Shown: positions 34,201 to 45,923, counted from the stretch's first letter. The stretch: DNA of 64,000 nucleotides from Klebsormidium nitens (GCA_000708835.1 DF237084.1:2590-66589); one strand, 5' to 3'. Made by a program: numbers and translations. Notes: generated by a model not told the origin, from the letters alone.

Positions 34201-35442
34201 GTGCGTGTCTGGAAAGAAGTGTCAAAGAAACTTTTCCGAGGGTCTCGGCCGGTCGGGGGGAGCCCAGTCACGTGGCTGCCGATGCCGATCGGGAAGTTGG
34301 ACGAAACGCATCGGGCGGTGCTGCGAAGAGCGGTGATCAAGCTCGCGGGCGGGGACGGCCAGGATGAGGGGCTTGGAGGACATGTGGCAGCCGGAGAGGG
34401 GGCGCAGGGCGGTGCTGACGTCAGCCCGTTGGGCAGGAAGGCGAAGAAGAAACGGAGGTTGGAGTTGAGGAACCTGGGAGAAAGCGGTGGTGTGAACGGG
34501 GACGCTCGTGGGTCAGGGGGGCAGACTGGCGTCAACGAATCGTTACTGCCCACGTGGCAGTCGCAGATTGGAATGGAAGGGCCTACGGCAAGTAGGGGCG
34601 GGATGGGGGGCAGCGGTTTCGGTGTGAAGGGGCACGGACAACCAGCGGGGCGGCTGAATGAGTTAGTGGAGAGACACCATTGGATGAGCGGAGCCGGAAA
34701 TGCGAGCATCGTGGATCAAAGTATGTTCACTGGGCGGTCTGCGGTTGAGGGCGGTGTGAATGGGGACGGCGTGACTGGCAGGACTGCGCAGTGGGGCGAT
34801 GGACATGCGGGCGAAGCAGCGGGGGGGTTTGTCAACGGGGCCAGTCGCCATTGGGGCGGGACTGGTGTGAATGGGGCCATCGAGCATTATCAGGGTCGGA
34901 CAAACGAGGGCGGTGTGAATGGGGGCGAAGTTGCCAACTGCCATAGAGAAATGGGGCACGACAGGCTGCCTTTGCAAGGCGGGAACGGGCACGTCCACAA
35001 CTCGTGGGGGGGCTCGTTTGGGTGGCAGGGGACTGTGGGTTTCCCCCCCGGGTTTGGAGGTAGTCATGGCGAACCACACACTCAGTATGCGCATCCCCAG
35101 AGCTACTCTAGAAGCGGTCGACCGGAGAGCCCGTTTGTGTTTTCAGCAACCCGAACGAGCGATGCCGATGTGGCTACAGCGATAGGAGTCAACCAAGGAA
35201 GATCGATCGGCGGTTCGTCAGCTGCTTATGCACAAACGACGGGGTCTGATTTTGCAGCCCGTAACTATGCCAATGGGTTTGGTGGGCGAGGGGGGACTGT
35301 GGCAAGTGGGGCAAGTCCTCGGAGAGCGGGGCGTGAGCGGGGGAATAGCCGGGGGGGCTATGCGGGCCAGCTCCCGACGTTTCGAGGCCGGTCGGTTGTG
35401 AATGTTGGGCAGCATGTTGTGGGCGATGCGTTGCGATACTAA
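28246..35442 (+). CDS. TRF4/PAPD5-like non-canonical poly(A) RNA polymerase
   Basis: Eight exons: 28246-28538, 29147-29332, 29656-29793, 30290-30388, 30932-31057, 31293-31359, 31915-32033 and 32722-35442. All junction phases agree except within exon 1, where poly-C tracts put the frame one base out. The nucleotidyltransferase core is clear: FGSSATGLAHCGSDLDLVV (GS motif and DxD metal-binding pair) in exon 2, and VDIAF with the third Asp in exon 3. VYTGGIGSYCLLNMIVAHLQ in exon 4, NTDPASQHDLGTLLLGFLRR in exon 5, LLSVEDPQNP in exon 6 and QDIGKASFRIDDV in exon 7 match the PAP-associated region of TRF4. Known family role: adding A tails to nuclear RNAs to mark them for exosome decay. The last exon adds 906 residues: two basic NKKRKQ-type nuclear signals, a conserved-looking block (about 33960-34340), and a Gly/Asn-rich tail with GVNG repeats. 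Total about 1,249 residues. Confidence 0.9.
28318..28400 (+). other. Poly-C tracts in exon 1 with a one-base frame slip
   Basis: Exon 1 opens in one frame (MEDFQPPADAEEDSGLWTSF, then Pro-rich) and closes in another (HHEIVALVKRLELTPQE to VWPYAQ). The switch falls within several C runs of 7-10. The exon is one base short of a multiple of three. A homopolymer undercall is the simplest reading. Confidence 0.75.
29030..29125 (+). repeat. Decayed copy of poly(A) polymerase exon 2 acceptor and start
   Basis: From CAG 29041-29043 about 85 bases match exon 2 (29147 onward). VVMFGSSAT is retained against VIMFGSSAT. The TCGGCCTTGTCGTGTGC block of the DxD region also remains, with a frame break between them. 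The offset is 103 bases. The copy cannot encode the active site. Confidence 0.88.
30540..30572 (+). repeat. Probable decayed copy of poly(A) polymerase exon 4 donor end
   Basis: ACCTGCAGGTCGGCGCTGCTCCC matches the real exon end ACCTGCAGGTCAGCTCCCTC at 30381 onward, with the splice boundary conserved. The offset is 167 bases. The matched stretch is short. Confidence 0.5.
33240..34925 (+). repeat. Dispersed GVNG-coding repeat in the last exon
   Basis: The motif GGTGTGAA(C/T)GGGG and variants recur near 33240, 33337, 34488, 34621, 34753, 34863 and 34912. They encode VNG, GVNS, GVNG, GVKG, GVNG, GVNG and GVNG. Spacing in the last three is about 50-110 bases. Protein context is Gly, Asn, Ser and His rich, so this region is probably disordered. 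Confidence 0.75.
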
Positions 35443-37796
35443 ACTGAATACCTGAGTGATGCTAGCGCAGATGGGCACGGACCTTTCACTGCCTAACCAT
35501 TTTCAAAGAGTGACAAAGTCCATAATCCGCCGCATGCCTATCCAGTCGTCTTTGCTGGTGACGAATCTCGAGTCAATCCGAACTCCATGTCGGGACATCA
35601 TGTGGCACTGCAGGAAAGGATTGTCATATATGAGTTGTGCCGCAAGTTGTCGATCTTCTGTCTGACAGGACCGGACTTCCACCTGTTGCATCTGCAGTGA
35701 TTATAACTTTCAAGTTTGGCGTTCTTGGTCGTTGGCCTCGCAGGCTTTACTCAATGGTTATGCGTTCAACTTGTCGGACGTATGTGCTTTTATGTCTGGG
35801 CGGCAGCGGTTAAAAATCTTAGATCAGGCTAGTCCAAACTGCGTATAATTTCACACTTTTGGTGTGCATGCACTTATACTAGGCGTTCTGAGGAAATACT
35901 GCTCAGTGGTTGAAGCTAGGGTGCAATGCTTATGCATGCCTTAGAATATGGCCCCTTGACGTACTTAACTCATGGGCTACAGCCAGCTCTACTGATGCTC
36001 ACACCCCTTGATTTCTGGTGAGCTGGAGAGCGCTGTACTGTATAGTAGGTCCGGTCTGCTTGGGGGACGACTTGCCAGGCAACTCGGATTTGGGCTTCAG
36101 ATTTTTTGCTATACGTCCAGATTTCTTGACCCTTAGTCGGGCCCAGGGGGCATGCTCGGACGTAGGAGCCAAATTGCATCGATCAGAGATTCTGAGTGAT
36201 CGATGGTGTGTGTTGACGAAGTCCCGCTATAGGCAACTCGCTTATAGCTGGTTGGCTTATAGCGGCCACCCCACTATAAGCGTCGACTCGATGTTGCACT
36301 TCGCCCCATCCAAAAGCTCGAGCTTTGCGCATGCACTCGAAGAAGTCGCTTTAGAGCAAAGTTTGCTGGCAACCGCCCTACAGAGGCAGGAGCAAAAGCT
36401 GCGGTCTTCAGTACGGAGAGGAAGGCCAGCGGCTGGCGTCAACTGCGCAGACGCAAGTGGTTGCGGGATCGTCCTCCATTGAAGGTTGCAGGAGTCACAG
36501 TTGGCTGGATCACAGCGGTGCATGGCGATGGAGACAATGAGGAACTGCTGCAATTGTTGTGCTGCAACGAGGGAGCCGACTTCAGAGGTTAGTCAGCTCC
36601 TTGGTCTTTCCGCTGTGTCTCTGAAGGTGATGGATCTTGGAGGTCGCGAAAGCTCCTGATTGAGAGGATTGGAAAGCTGGTCTTCAATAGCAACTCTAGG
36701 AACATGGTGATCTGGTCGAGGTCTTCAAGATGGTGGTTTCTCAAGGTTGTTGAAAGCTGTTGGGGTGACGTCACCTGACGTGAAGGTGGCGGTATCAACA
36801 TTCCAGATCAGTGCTAGGTTCAGAAACTTTCATCATTTTTGAGCGTCTCCTTGAGATGGTGGCTTTTCTGAAACTTTTTGGCTGGTTAATTCTGCTTTGA
36901 TTGCTGGAGCAATCCAAGGTGCGATGGTTGTCTAATTAAGATCTTCCAGACCAGGCCAAAAGCTCTTCAAGAGCAGGTCTGATTGCTGCTAGCTAATCAA
37001 GTCACCATAAAGTCTTCTCGATTGCATGGGTTTTCTGTTTCCAAAGGCTGTTGTTTAGAAAGAAGTCTTCTGTTTGATCTGATTGCGTCGTTCCCATGAC
37101 TTATTCTGATGAAGGAGCGACCATTCTGGGCCTCATTTTGCGAGTCAAGTCCTCCCGATTCATTTTTGGCGTTCGCATGCTAGGCTTGGTCTCACATTTG
37201 TGAGCTACGTGGATGTCCGCAGAGTTGCAGACACCAGAGCACATCTGCTTGATTCGTTTTAGATTCGAAAGAGGTGTCTCCTGCATGCTGGACCCAAAAT
37301 TCAAAAGGTCCTGCAGATCCGGTAATGTCGGATTTGCGCAAAGGCTAACATTGGTTATGAGTGCTTTCTTCTTCGGACCGAAAGCAGGAGTCCGGCCGTT
37401 GCTTCATGAACCTCATGTCGACTACTAGATCCAAGGACTTGATAGCAGGTTGACCTTCAGGTTAGGGCATGCACGAAGATGGAGGAGGATGCAGAAGAAG
37501 CCTGCAAAACTAGAATTCTTCTTTTTTCTCGATTCAGGCTGCCCTGTATACCATCCAACCTTGCAGCGTCCTTTCGACCTTCCTTGTGGGCTCTCCGAAA
37601 TCGAGCCTCAGTTTTATCCGTTCCCTCCGTTCCGTTCCGTTCCGTTGAGGTCTGTTTCTGAAAAGGATTTTCCAGACCTCTGTTCCGTGAGTACATCTCC
37701 TCGAACGCTTCCCTTCCGATCCCCTCACCCAACCTGTCAAACCCTACGCCACCAATCTTGCAGAACCGCCCCAGCGACACAGAGAGAGTTGATCAG
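35443..37796. other. Intergenic region between the poly(A) polymerase and MYND genes
   Basis: No gene that I can support. An open frame at 36018-36482 has a helical-looking end (HALEEVALEQSLLATALQRQ) but no start context, splice partners or domain. A set of TTATAGC repeats and a perfect 8-base hairpin lie at 36227-36281. An acceptor-like AG at 37761-37762 just before the MYND gene suggests a 5' UTR intron or an extra upstream exon. Confidence 0.4.
36227..36281. repeat. Clustered CTTATAGC repeats with a hairpin
   Basis: GCTATAGGC, GCTTATAGC, GCTTATAGC and CTATAAGC occur within 55 bases. GCTTATAG at 36254-36261 pairs perfectly with CTATAAGC at 36274-36281. Confidence 0.7.
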
Positions 37797-40700
37797 ATGA
37801 ACGTGAGAGAGCTCAAGGCGTTTCTTCTGCATCACGGAGTGTGCCACCAGAACTGCCTCGAGAAGGCTGACCTCCAGGAAAAAGCCCGCACCCTAGTCAC
37901 CGACCTGGCAGCACAGGCGGGGCAGCGAGGCGCGTCAGCAAGCGCGAAAGCGGCCACAGAGAGCGTGCCACGTGGCAAGGACAATGCGCAGCCAGTCCAT
38001 CTCTCAGAAGCGGACGCGGCTGCGTCGGCAGCGAATCTGTGCAGTGAGCAATCAGTACTCAGTATCATTCGAAGCGTTTTGGAGTAAAAATACGCAAATG
38101 AGATTCTGCGCAAGGTTCGGTATGGTGCTTTACAAGCTTTCAACCTGATCGGCCGGGCGCATACAAAGTTTGCTGATCTTTACAGTCACTGGTTTTTCCT
38201 ATCATTCCATCAGGTTGTGACGTTTGCAGTCTTGATCTTGCCGTTTACCCTCTTTGCTCGAGCTTTCGATGATACATACGCTCAGAGAAGCTTCCCCTCA
38301 AGCTTCCAAAGCCGAAGCTAAGGCTGCTTCCTAAATCTCCACATCAGACTTCTTTTTAGATAACAAAACTTCACGGACCGTCTTCTGCGCAGGGTTGTAC
38401 AATCTGTTCTACCTGAGCTCTGAAGAGCTGCGCGAAAAGCTGAAGCTTTTGGACGTCGACACGACTGACTGCGTCACCCACCGGGACCTAGTCGACAGGC
38501 TGACGTCAGAACTTCGAAAGCCAGGTAAGGGGCGTACCGCCCTCGGCCCGACTTGAAGGCAACAAACTTTTCAAGGCGCAGTACTCTCAAAGTGGACTGT
38601 GCATCGGAGCCCTCGCTAGTTTTGGGGGTCTCGACAGACCCGACAAACCTCGAGAAGACTTTGTTGCAACGCAGAAACACTTTCGAGAAGGGAGTGTTTC
38701 CAGAGCAAGAGCAGCAGTCTTTGAGATCCTAGCGAAGTTGACTCTGCTATATCTTCGGCCCCACGTAACATCTAGAGAACCTGTCTTTCAGAATGCGGCA
38801 GGACTTGAGAATGATGCCCATTCCCTATCTCGTTACTTTTAAGGAAGGCGGCTGACCCTTTCGCTTCAGAAAGCCCCAGATTTTGTTAGAATGCTCAAAC
38901 TTTAACATCCTGCAAATCAATCTTACGACATCTGAAAAGCCGCCCTTAGAGCATCTCCTCACCTCTCGTTTTTAGAATCTTCGAATTTGTACCTACTGGT
39001 CCACGAGAGCCAAGTCACGACTCCTCCTTTCTTCCCCTTTTTTCAAAGTTCTTGGCAGGGACACAGTTCAGATAGATTACGTCAGCAGCATCGTATGTCG
39101 GGCACTTTTATACTTGCAGATCCCACAGATCCCGTGCCCGCGCAGGGCCCCCGGTACGTACCGGACGAGGCCCGGTTCTCCGTTGCGGTCCACTTCTTGG
39201 AGCGCACAACGGACGAGCACGCGCGCGCGGTGGCGGACAAGGCGGTGGAACAGCTGCTGCAGCAGAAGACTCTTCCGCCGGAAGTCGTTAACGAGGGCGG
39301 AATCCGGTTGATGGTCAAAGGAACCAGCAGCGCCGTGCGCCGGAGTGGGCTACTGATCCTGGAAGAGGTGAGCGGGAATGCTGTTTTGTAGGCGGGAGGT
39401 TGTACGACGATGTGCGGGTGTTGAGACGATGGCAGGGTCTACAGATCGGTGTGCAGAGCTTAGATGAAGAAGAGCTTCAGGTTCCGTTCAGCGGGAATAG
39501 AAAGGGCAGAATCAGGAACGTTTCTAGCATGTTTCTGAATACTGTTGATGGGCGCCAGTAGTTTTGAAAATAGTCGGACGTCAACCGCTGGTTCACAGGC
39601 TGATGAATAGAGCATAGCCTTTGGATGTTATCCTTTGGCGCTCATCGATTGCTACTAGATATTCCCTCCGAGTCAGAGACTTCTACAATCTTCGGCTGGT
39701 GTCCAATCAACTGTCATACTTTGTAAGATACTCAAGAACTGGAATTCATGCACCAGGTTTCAGCCAAGCCCAGAGCGCGACTTTCTCTGCTCAAGTCGAG
39801 TATCCCGCAAACACTTTTTGCCTTGAAAGGCCGCAAAAGTGTCGAAGACCATTCCATTTTCCGTACGGTTCTGCAGCCAGAAGCACACGTCGTCGAGTGC
39901 GAGAACACCCACGGAGATGTGGCAAACACACCGGCAGATTTGACTGCAGCTAATCGCTCTTAGAGGGCCATTTCCAGAAATTTCCGCTCGTACTGCGCAG
40001 AACATAAGGAACGGAACGCACCAGCTGCGGCGCAACCTCGCGGACGCGGGCGTCCTCAAAGCGATGGTCCGAATGCTGCACGAACAAGACCTCGCCACGC
40101 GCTTCGAAGTGCTGGATACGGTGGGCCTCTTCTCGCGGACTCCGAGCCTGGGGCCCAAGATCTGGTGAGAGGAGAAGCGAAATGGATTTTGATAGGAGAG
40201 TCAAATATTGCTGATTTTATGTTATTGAAGGAGCGTATTCGGTGATCGTTTGGAGCGACTCCCGCTCAGAGAAAAGAGCGACGATCTGGTGAGTGGAAAG
40301 AATGGAGCAATCAGAGATTGAAAAAATCGAGTGGAGCTTTTGAGGTTGACACAAGCGCGCACTTTATGAACAACAAGCAAACATTGATTGAGACCTTTTA
40401 CTCCGCTTTCCAGGGAGTATGGCGCCATGGCTTCTCTGCTCGAGGAGCTGCACCGCCCGGAGGTGCGCGCGCGTCTCGAGGCTGGGTCGCCAGAGGTTCT
40501 CGTCCCCCGCGGGCGCTGGGCTTGTGGGCAATCAATGGCGCTGCGCATTTTCGCCAATATGATGATGCCGAGCCGCGGCGAGCGGGAATTCCTGCCGGGG
40601 AAAGTGTCCTTCGCAACGGGGCAGGTGAGTGAACTTCGAAACATTGCAACTACCGGCTTCAGGAAATACCCTAATGGCGTCAGGGCTGATCGAGCTATTA

Positions 40701-43700
40701 TCAAGTCTTCGCAAACACGCCTCTATGACGCTTCATCCTCGACAGCGCTGCGTGTCTCGTTTTCCGTTGGCCGTTTTTCCATTCGAGGTTTCTAAACTGA
40801 CTCCCCGAAAAATTTCCGGTTCCAAGCTCAAAGCACTACACTAAATGAATGGAATTTTCAGGCCTCGGGTGCTGTCATCCTGCAGCCAATGTGGGACGCC
40901 TTTACCCGCAAGGTCGGCCGGTGGGTGATCAGGAACAAGGTCCACGCGCGCGCGGGGGAGTTGCTGGCTTTGGCGCGCGCGATCACGTGGCGCAAGGGGG
41001 AAGAGGACGACCCGACCGGTACCCACACGGTCGTCGTGCAGGCCGCCAGGCTGCTGACGCAGCTGACGTCATCGCAGCAGGACCCACAGGAGGTCAGTCG
41101 GGCGTTTGAATTGTGGAAATCGTATTGAGTGATGTCTGTATTTAGCTCCGGGAATGTACCGTGCTCGCCCATTCAGAGCAAACCCCAAAAACTGAAGTCC
41201 TTGAACCCCAGTCTCCTCCCACCTGTTGTACCTGATGTAGCCGTCAAAGATTTGCGAGGCCCCGTCTTACGTAAAGCCTAAAACCCTTCTCGCAAGTGGT
41301 GTCCATCCCCGGGCTTCCTTCGACCCTGGCCCGTCTTTGATGGAGCAGTGGGAGACTTGTGAGGCTGGGTTCTCGCACGGAGTCCTTACAACCCAAAAAA
41401 TCCATAATCGCCATTCTTAATATCAAGCCCCTGAAACACTTCTCGCAGGTCGTTGCTCTCCCCGGGCTTGCTTCGAGCCTGGTATACTTGGTGGAGCAGT
41501 GAAAGGCTCGCAAGGCCGGGTGTTGCGCCCCGGAAAGTCCCTCGTTCCGGCGCGCGAGGCCCGAACCACGCCCGGCGGAGCCCCTCAAATCCTCGAAACG
41601 TAGATCCAGAGACGTAAATGTCAATTCCTAAATCCCTTCACGCAGGTGGTGGCCCTTCCCGGGCTTGCTTCGAGCCTGGTGTATCTGGTGGAGCAGTGGC
41701 AGCCCTGCGAGGCCGAAACAACCCTCAAATCCTGACTTCTTGAAACTTTTCAGATTTTCCAAGTCCTCAAAAATCCTTCTCGCAGGTAATTGCTCTCCCT
41801 AGGCTTGCTTCGAGTTTGGTGTACTTGGTGGAGCAGTGGGAGCGAGGCCGAGTGCACCAGCGCGGTCCTTCTGCTGACGAACCTGCACCGGGCGCTGGGG
41901 GGCACGCTCGCGCGGTTCTGCACCGAAGACGAGATTATGCGGATCTGCACCGCATTGAGAGGTCGGTTTTCGTTGGGCTGGGAAAGACTCATTGAAAGGT
42001 CTTATTAGCCGCAGTTGTTTGGGATTCGGGGCATAGGACTGTGCCAAGCGGTCCAAAATGTTGCGTGAGGAGCTCGGATCACTTCTCCCAATTCTGGGGG
42101 AGGTCTGTGCCTAATGTAATTTGTGACATCGGGCTCTGACCTGCTCAAGCGTGCATAAGCCAATTTGGACTCTCCCGATTCCGAAGAGAAATTATAATCT
42201 CAAACCCACCAAGTGCCGTTACAATCCCCCCATCCGACAAGGCAGGCCGATCCGAGAAATTCGAATATCTCCTGAGGGCCAAGCTTTCTTTGGATCTTGT
42301 GTAACGGTTGAAGAACGAAGGAAGAAGCGATCCCCTCGTGTCGATCTCGATTCTCGAAATTAGGTTGAAAACGCGTCTTTCAACGCGACGCATTATGGTG
42401 CGCATCAGCTGAAAACCTACTTGGCGTCCGGTATTGTCTTTATAGCACCGCCAAGTAGGAGGTACGGTTACTATTAAGCAAAATCCTTCTTTGCTATGTA
42501 CCTTTTAAACCACGTGGATATACTGGACCGTTCGATTGGCTCAAAGCTCAGAATCTGGAATGCTTTTCGCAGCTTCGGCCGATGCGAACCCTTACGGAAC
42601 TCCCTGCAGCGTCCCGGCGGCTGCCGCCCCGGCCGACCAACACCCACCTCGCGCGCGAAACGCTCCTGAGCGTTCTGCAGCGCGACATGATGACGGGCGG
42701 CTCGTTCGCGGGGGCCTTGACGGAAGCCTGGTGCCACGGCTTGAAGTGCGCGCGCGAAACGCGCGCCGCGGAGAGCGTCGTGGAGCGTCTGCTGCGGCCG
42801 TGCGAGATTTCGGGGACGGCGGTCGCGACGGATGAACGGGTGAGGGGGTGCTGATATTGCGCGCGCGAAATGGGGCGCTGATCTCGCGCGCGCACACATT
42901 GTCCGTTGCTGGTCCGCGTGACAGCGGCCGTAAAGCTGCGTTGGCACAAGAGATGGGGTAGTTTTGCGCAAGTATACGTCAATGGTCAGGGTATGGTCAG
43001 GGAATGATCAGAAAAAAACAGTAAATGTGTGACATCTTGAGTGGGGGCCTCCTCTGAGCAGTCTCTGCACCGTAAGACTTTGATAGCCCAGGCTGCTTAA
43101 TTGTGTTGGTGACTATCAAGGCACTCAGGCTGCGCTTTTCCATCTAGCCAAGTTCGCGCTGACCAAGCGCAAGCTTCAGCAATCCCCTTGCTTCTTCTGT
43201 CTCTGCTCAGCTTCAGTCGATTTTAACGAACATTGCTTTGCAGCAGACGCTTATCGGGTTGCTTATTCCAATTGAGCTCTATCAATCGCTTGTAGGGTCA
43301 CAACGCAGAATAATCGTCACATGTTTCTGTCCCGTCGAGCTCAAACCGTGGCCACAAGCGAACAAGATAACCAAATCTCTCGACATGGCATCGATCACAA
43401 TCTACCCATCGTCGCTCATCCAGCGAGCTACTCCCAAATCCTTTTCTAACGGCGGATTATCAGCACAGCTCCTTCTGCCCTACCCAGCTTTACGAGTACG
43501 CCTTCTGGCCCACTTTGGCGCGCCACGCCGCGGCCGCCCCCGCCGACCGTCGCTCCCTCCTCATCACTTTCGCCGAGGCGTTCAACCTGCACCCAGAGCC
43601 TGGGGGGATCCCCCTGGAGCCCGGTGTGAAGAGGCTCTGGGGGATCCCTGAGCCGTACCGCGCGCGCGTGACTCTGCAGCTGTTGAGGAGCGGGATCGTA

Positions 43701-45923
43701 CGGACGCTCGAGCGGGCGTGCCACGTGGACGAGACCGCGGCGCACGTGATGCGGTTCTACCGGTACATTGCAGAAGGCGTCGAGGCGAGTGCGCGACACC
43801 TGGACCCAACTCACACGACATGAGAGAAGCGCGCAGATTTATTCAGCTTCCGAAGCATCGCTTGATTAAATGCGAGGAAGGGCAAGAAAGGACTGAAAAT
43901 AAGTCAAAAGAGTGTCGAGATGCACGAGCAGGACTGTCAAAGAGAATGACGCGCTCCTTAAAAGAAGGTTCGCTCTATGCGGAGCCGAAACTTATTGAGT
44001 CCCTGCGCTTTGCCACGTTTACATCTGTGCAAAAGGACGTTCGCAGCCTTTGAGATTGATGATCAAGTAAAGGTCCAGAGGCAGGCTTAGCATAGTCCAT
44101 CGAGCTCTCTTTCTGCTTTTCTCCAATCGATCCCCCCTACTACGCTTTGGATTACTCGCTGATCGCTTCCTGGTGTCCTCTCAAGTCGTCACACGCTTCC
44201 ATATCCATCTTTTCGATTCCAGGCTGGTTCTCCAGTCGCTGAAGCACTTCTGACGGACCCGGATCTGATGCCGTTCCTGCTGCGCTTCGCTCTGCTGGAG
44301 ACCGGTTGCCCCCTCGGCGTCGCCCTGGCCAAGCTGGCAGTCAAGGCGCTGCTCAAACTGAGCCCCCGGGAACGTCCCCCGAATGCCCATTTTACGCTCG
44401 TCATCCGCCCGGAGGAGGACCCCAGCCGATCGGCTGACAGCATCAGGTTTGCTTCAGGAACTGACTTTATTATGCCTGGAGCATGCGTGTGAAGTCCTCT
44501 GTCTGCTTAGTCGAAGGGCCGGTGGTTGCGGTGCGAAGAAATGATGGTTCAATTCAGCGATTGGAGGTAATGCAAAAGTATCTGGCACCCCTGGGCCATG
44601 GTTGTGCATCCGGACTGTGAGCGAAATGGTTGGAGTCGAGATCTCCACTTGTATTTGATCTACGAACATGAGCGGGTTTGGCGGCACTTTCGAGATTGAC
44701 AAGCCAGTTCTCTCAAAGACACTTTCCGACACAACAATTCAGTATCGCGACCGCATGCTGCGGTAGAAAGAGCTCCCTCAGCCGCCCTCCTTAAAATCCA
44801 GCCGTCAAATGACGGCGTCAAATGACATCTTGTAAACTTTCCCTGCGCACTTATGATTCGCTTTGGTTTTGAACGCGTCGAAAAGGCTGCCGCAACCACT
44901 ACAAGCCTCTTAATAGCGGCTGAAGAGAAGCCGTCAAGTTGACACGTGTCAGCAACTTATGCAGGAAGGGCAACACGACGGCATTGCTTTATCTGCGCAC
45001 GCCACAATCGCGGGTGGTTACGACGCCCCAAGTCCGGCGCGGCAGCCAACCATCAGATGACACGTGTCGTTACCCCTGTACAGGTATGACTACAAGGACG
45101 GTTGCATCTATGTCGGTCAAGCGCACATCACACAAGCGACCGCGGTTGGCCCCAACTTTCTCATCACCGGCCAGAAGCTGATCACCAAGTATAACCGACA
45201 ACACACCGACCGGCCCTACGTCTCTGAGCGCCTGCGGGACTTCGACGAATTGGGGGGCAAAAAGCAGGGACCGCCGGCCCCCCCGAAGCGCGCGGGATGC
45301 GCGGTGTGCGCCGCCCCAGTGGCGAAGGCGAAGTGCTCCCGCTGCCGAAAGAGGGTCTACTGCGGAAGGTGAGTGGCTGGGAAAATTCAGACTGTGGATG
45401 CCAAAGCGGCGTTGTCAAATCCTTGAAGGCTATGAGCGACGATTCTGCAAAGTACTGTACGTAGCGGTGTCCAAGGTGCTTTTGAACGGCGATTTTTGGA
45501 AAATTCCATGTCAGTTTCGTGACCAGCTAGGATCTCGGCCAATGTCAGTGCCACATCTGACCTCGTTTGTTGATGGCGAACGGGCGTATGTAACGGGTAT
45601 TGAAGGGCGAACGTTCCTGAGAATGGAGATTTGGAGGGCGCCAGAGCGAGAGGGGAGACATCGCCGTTAGACGAGGCTGTTTAGTCTTTGGTCAGGTACC
45701 TTTCACCAGGCGGGCACGTCTGAGGTCGAGCTACATGTCCCTGAGGGGATGTCTGTAAAAGTTTAGCACTCGTTTGAAGGGCTTTTTAAAGCGGTCTACC
45801 CTCCGGTTTCGACAATTGCATTCGTGTAGCATCTATAGCAGCCTGTTTTGGGTTTCTTGCAGAAACTGTCAGCAGACCGACTGGCCGAGCCACAAGCTGA
45901 TTTGCCGAGCGGAGAGCAGTTGA
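37797..45923 (+). CDS. Armadillo-like protein with C-terminal MYND zinc finger
   Basis: Twelve exons: 37797-38043, 38393-38524, 39120-39367, 40001-40164, 40414-40624, 40862-41092, 41786-41961, 42610-42839, 43488-43784, 44223-44446, 45084-45368 and 45863-45923. All phases agree except exon 7, which is 5 bases short (see findings). About 836 residues if exon 7 is whole. Two N-terminal SAP-like helical hairpins are seen (MNVRELKAFLLHHGVCHQNC and LSSEELREKLKLLDVDTTDC). Exons 3-10 are Leu-rich helices of armadillo/HEAT style (for example LRRNLADAGVLKAMVRMLHE and TSAVLLLTNLHRALGGTL). The MYND finger CAVCAAPVAKAKCSRCRKRV then YCGRNCQQTDWPSHKLIC carries all expected Cys and His ligands. MYND fingers bind proline-rich peptides. 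The precise role is unknown. Intron 9 appears to be GC-AG (GAG then GCGAGT at 43785). An upstream exon ending before 37763 is possible. Confidence 0.85.
40240..40300 (+). repeat. Decayed copy of MYND-gene exon 4 donor end
   Basis: The real exon ends ...GCCCAAGATCTG at 40164, followed by GTGAGAGG. At 40283-40295 CGATCTG is followed by GTGAGTGG. The preceding 45 bases show scattered matches (GGATACGGTG against GTATTCGGTG, CGGACTCCGAG against CGACTCCCG). The offset is 124 bases. Confidence 0.7.
41222..41850 (+). repeat. Four- or five-unit array of MYND exon 7 acceptor ends
   Basis: Units begin after CTTCTCGCA(A/G)G or a variant at 41296, 41449, 41646 and 41786 (the last is the exon in use). A more worn unit lies at 41222-41262. 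Each repeats about 15 bases of intron flank, the acceptor AG and about 75 bases coding (V/I)(V/I)ALP(G)LASSLVYLVEQW. Spacing is 153, 197 and 140 bases. The unit at 41646 keeps the best reading frame of all, but only the unit at 41786 continues into the exon body. Confidence 0.92.

Noticed and set aside
36018-36482. 154-residue open frame between genes
   Set aside because: A short helical-looking end only; no support from splice signals or family.
42536-42835. Alternative frame over MYND exon 8
   Set aside because: The frame from 42610 fits the phases of both neighbouring exons and reads as regular helices; the alternative is Ala/Arg low-complexity.
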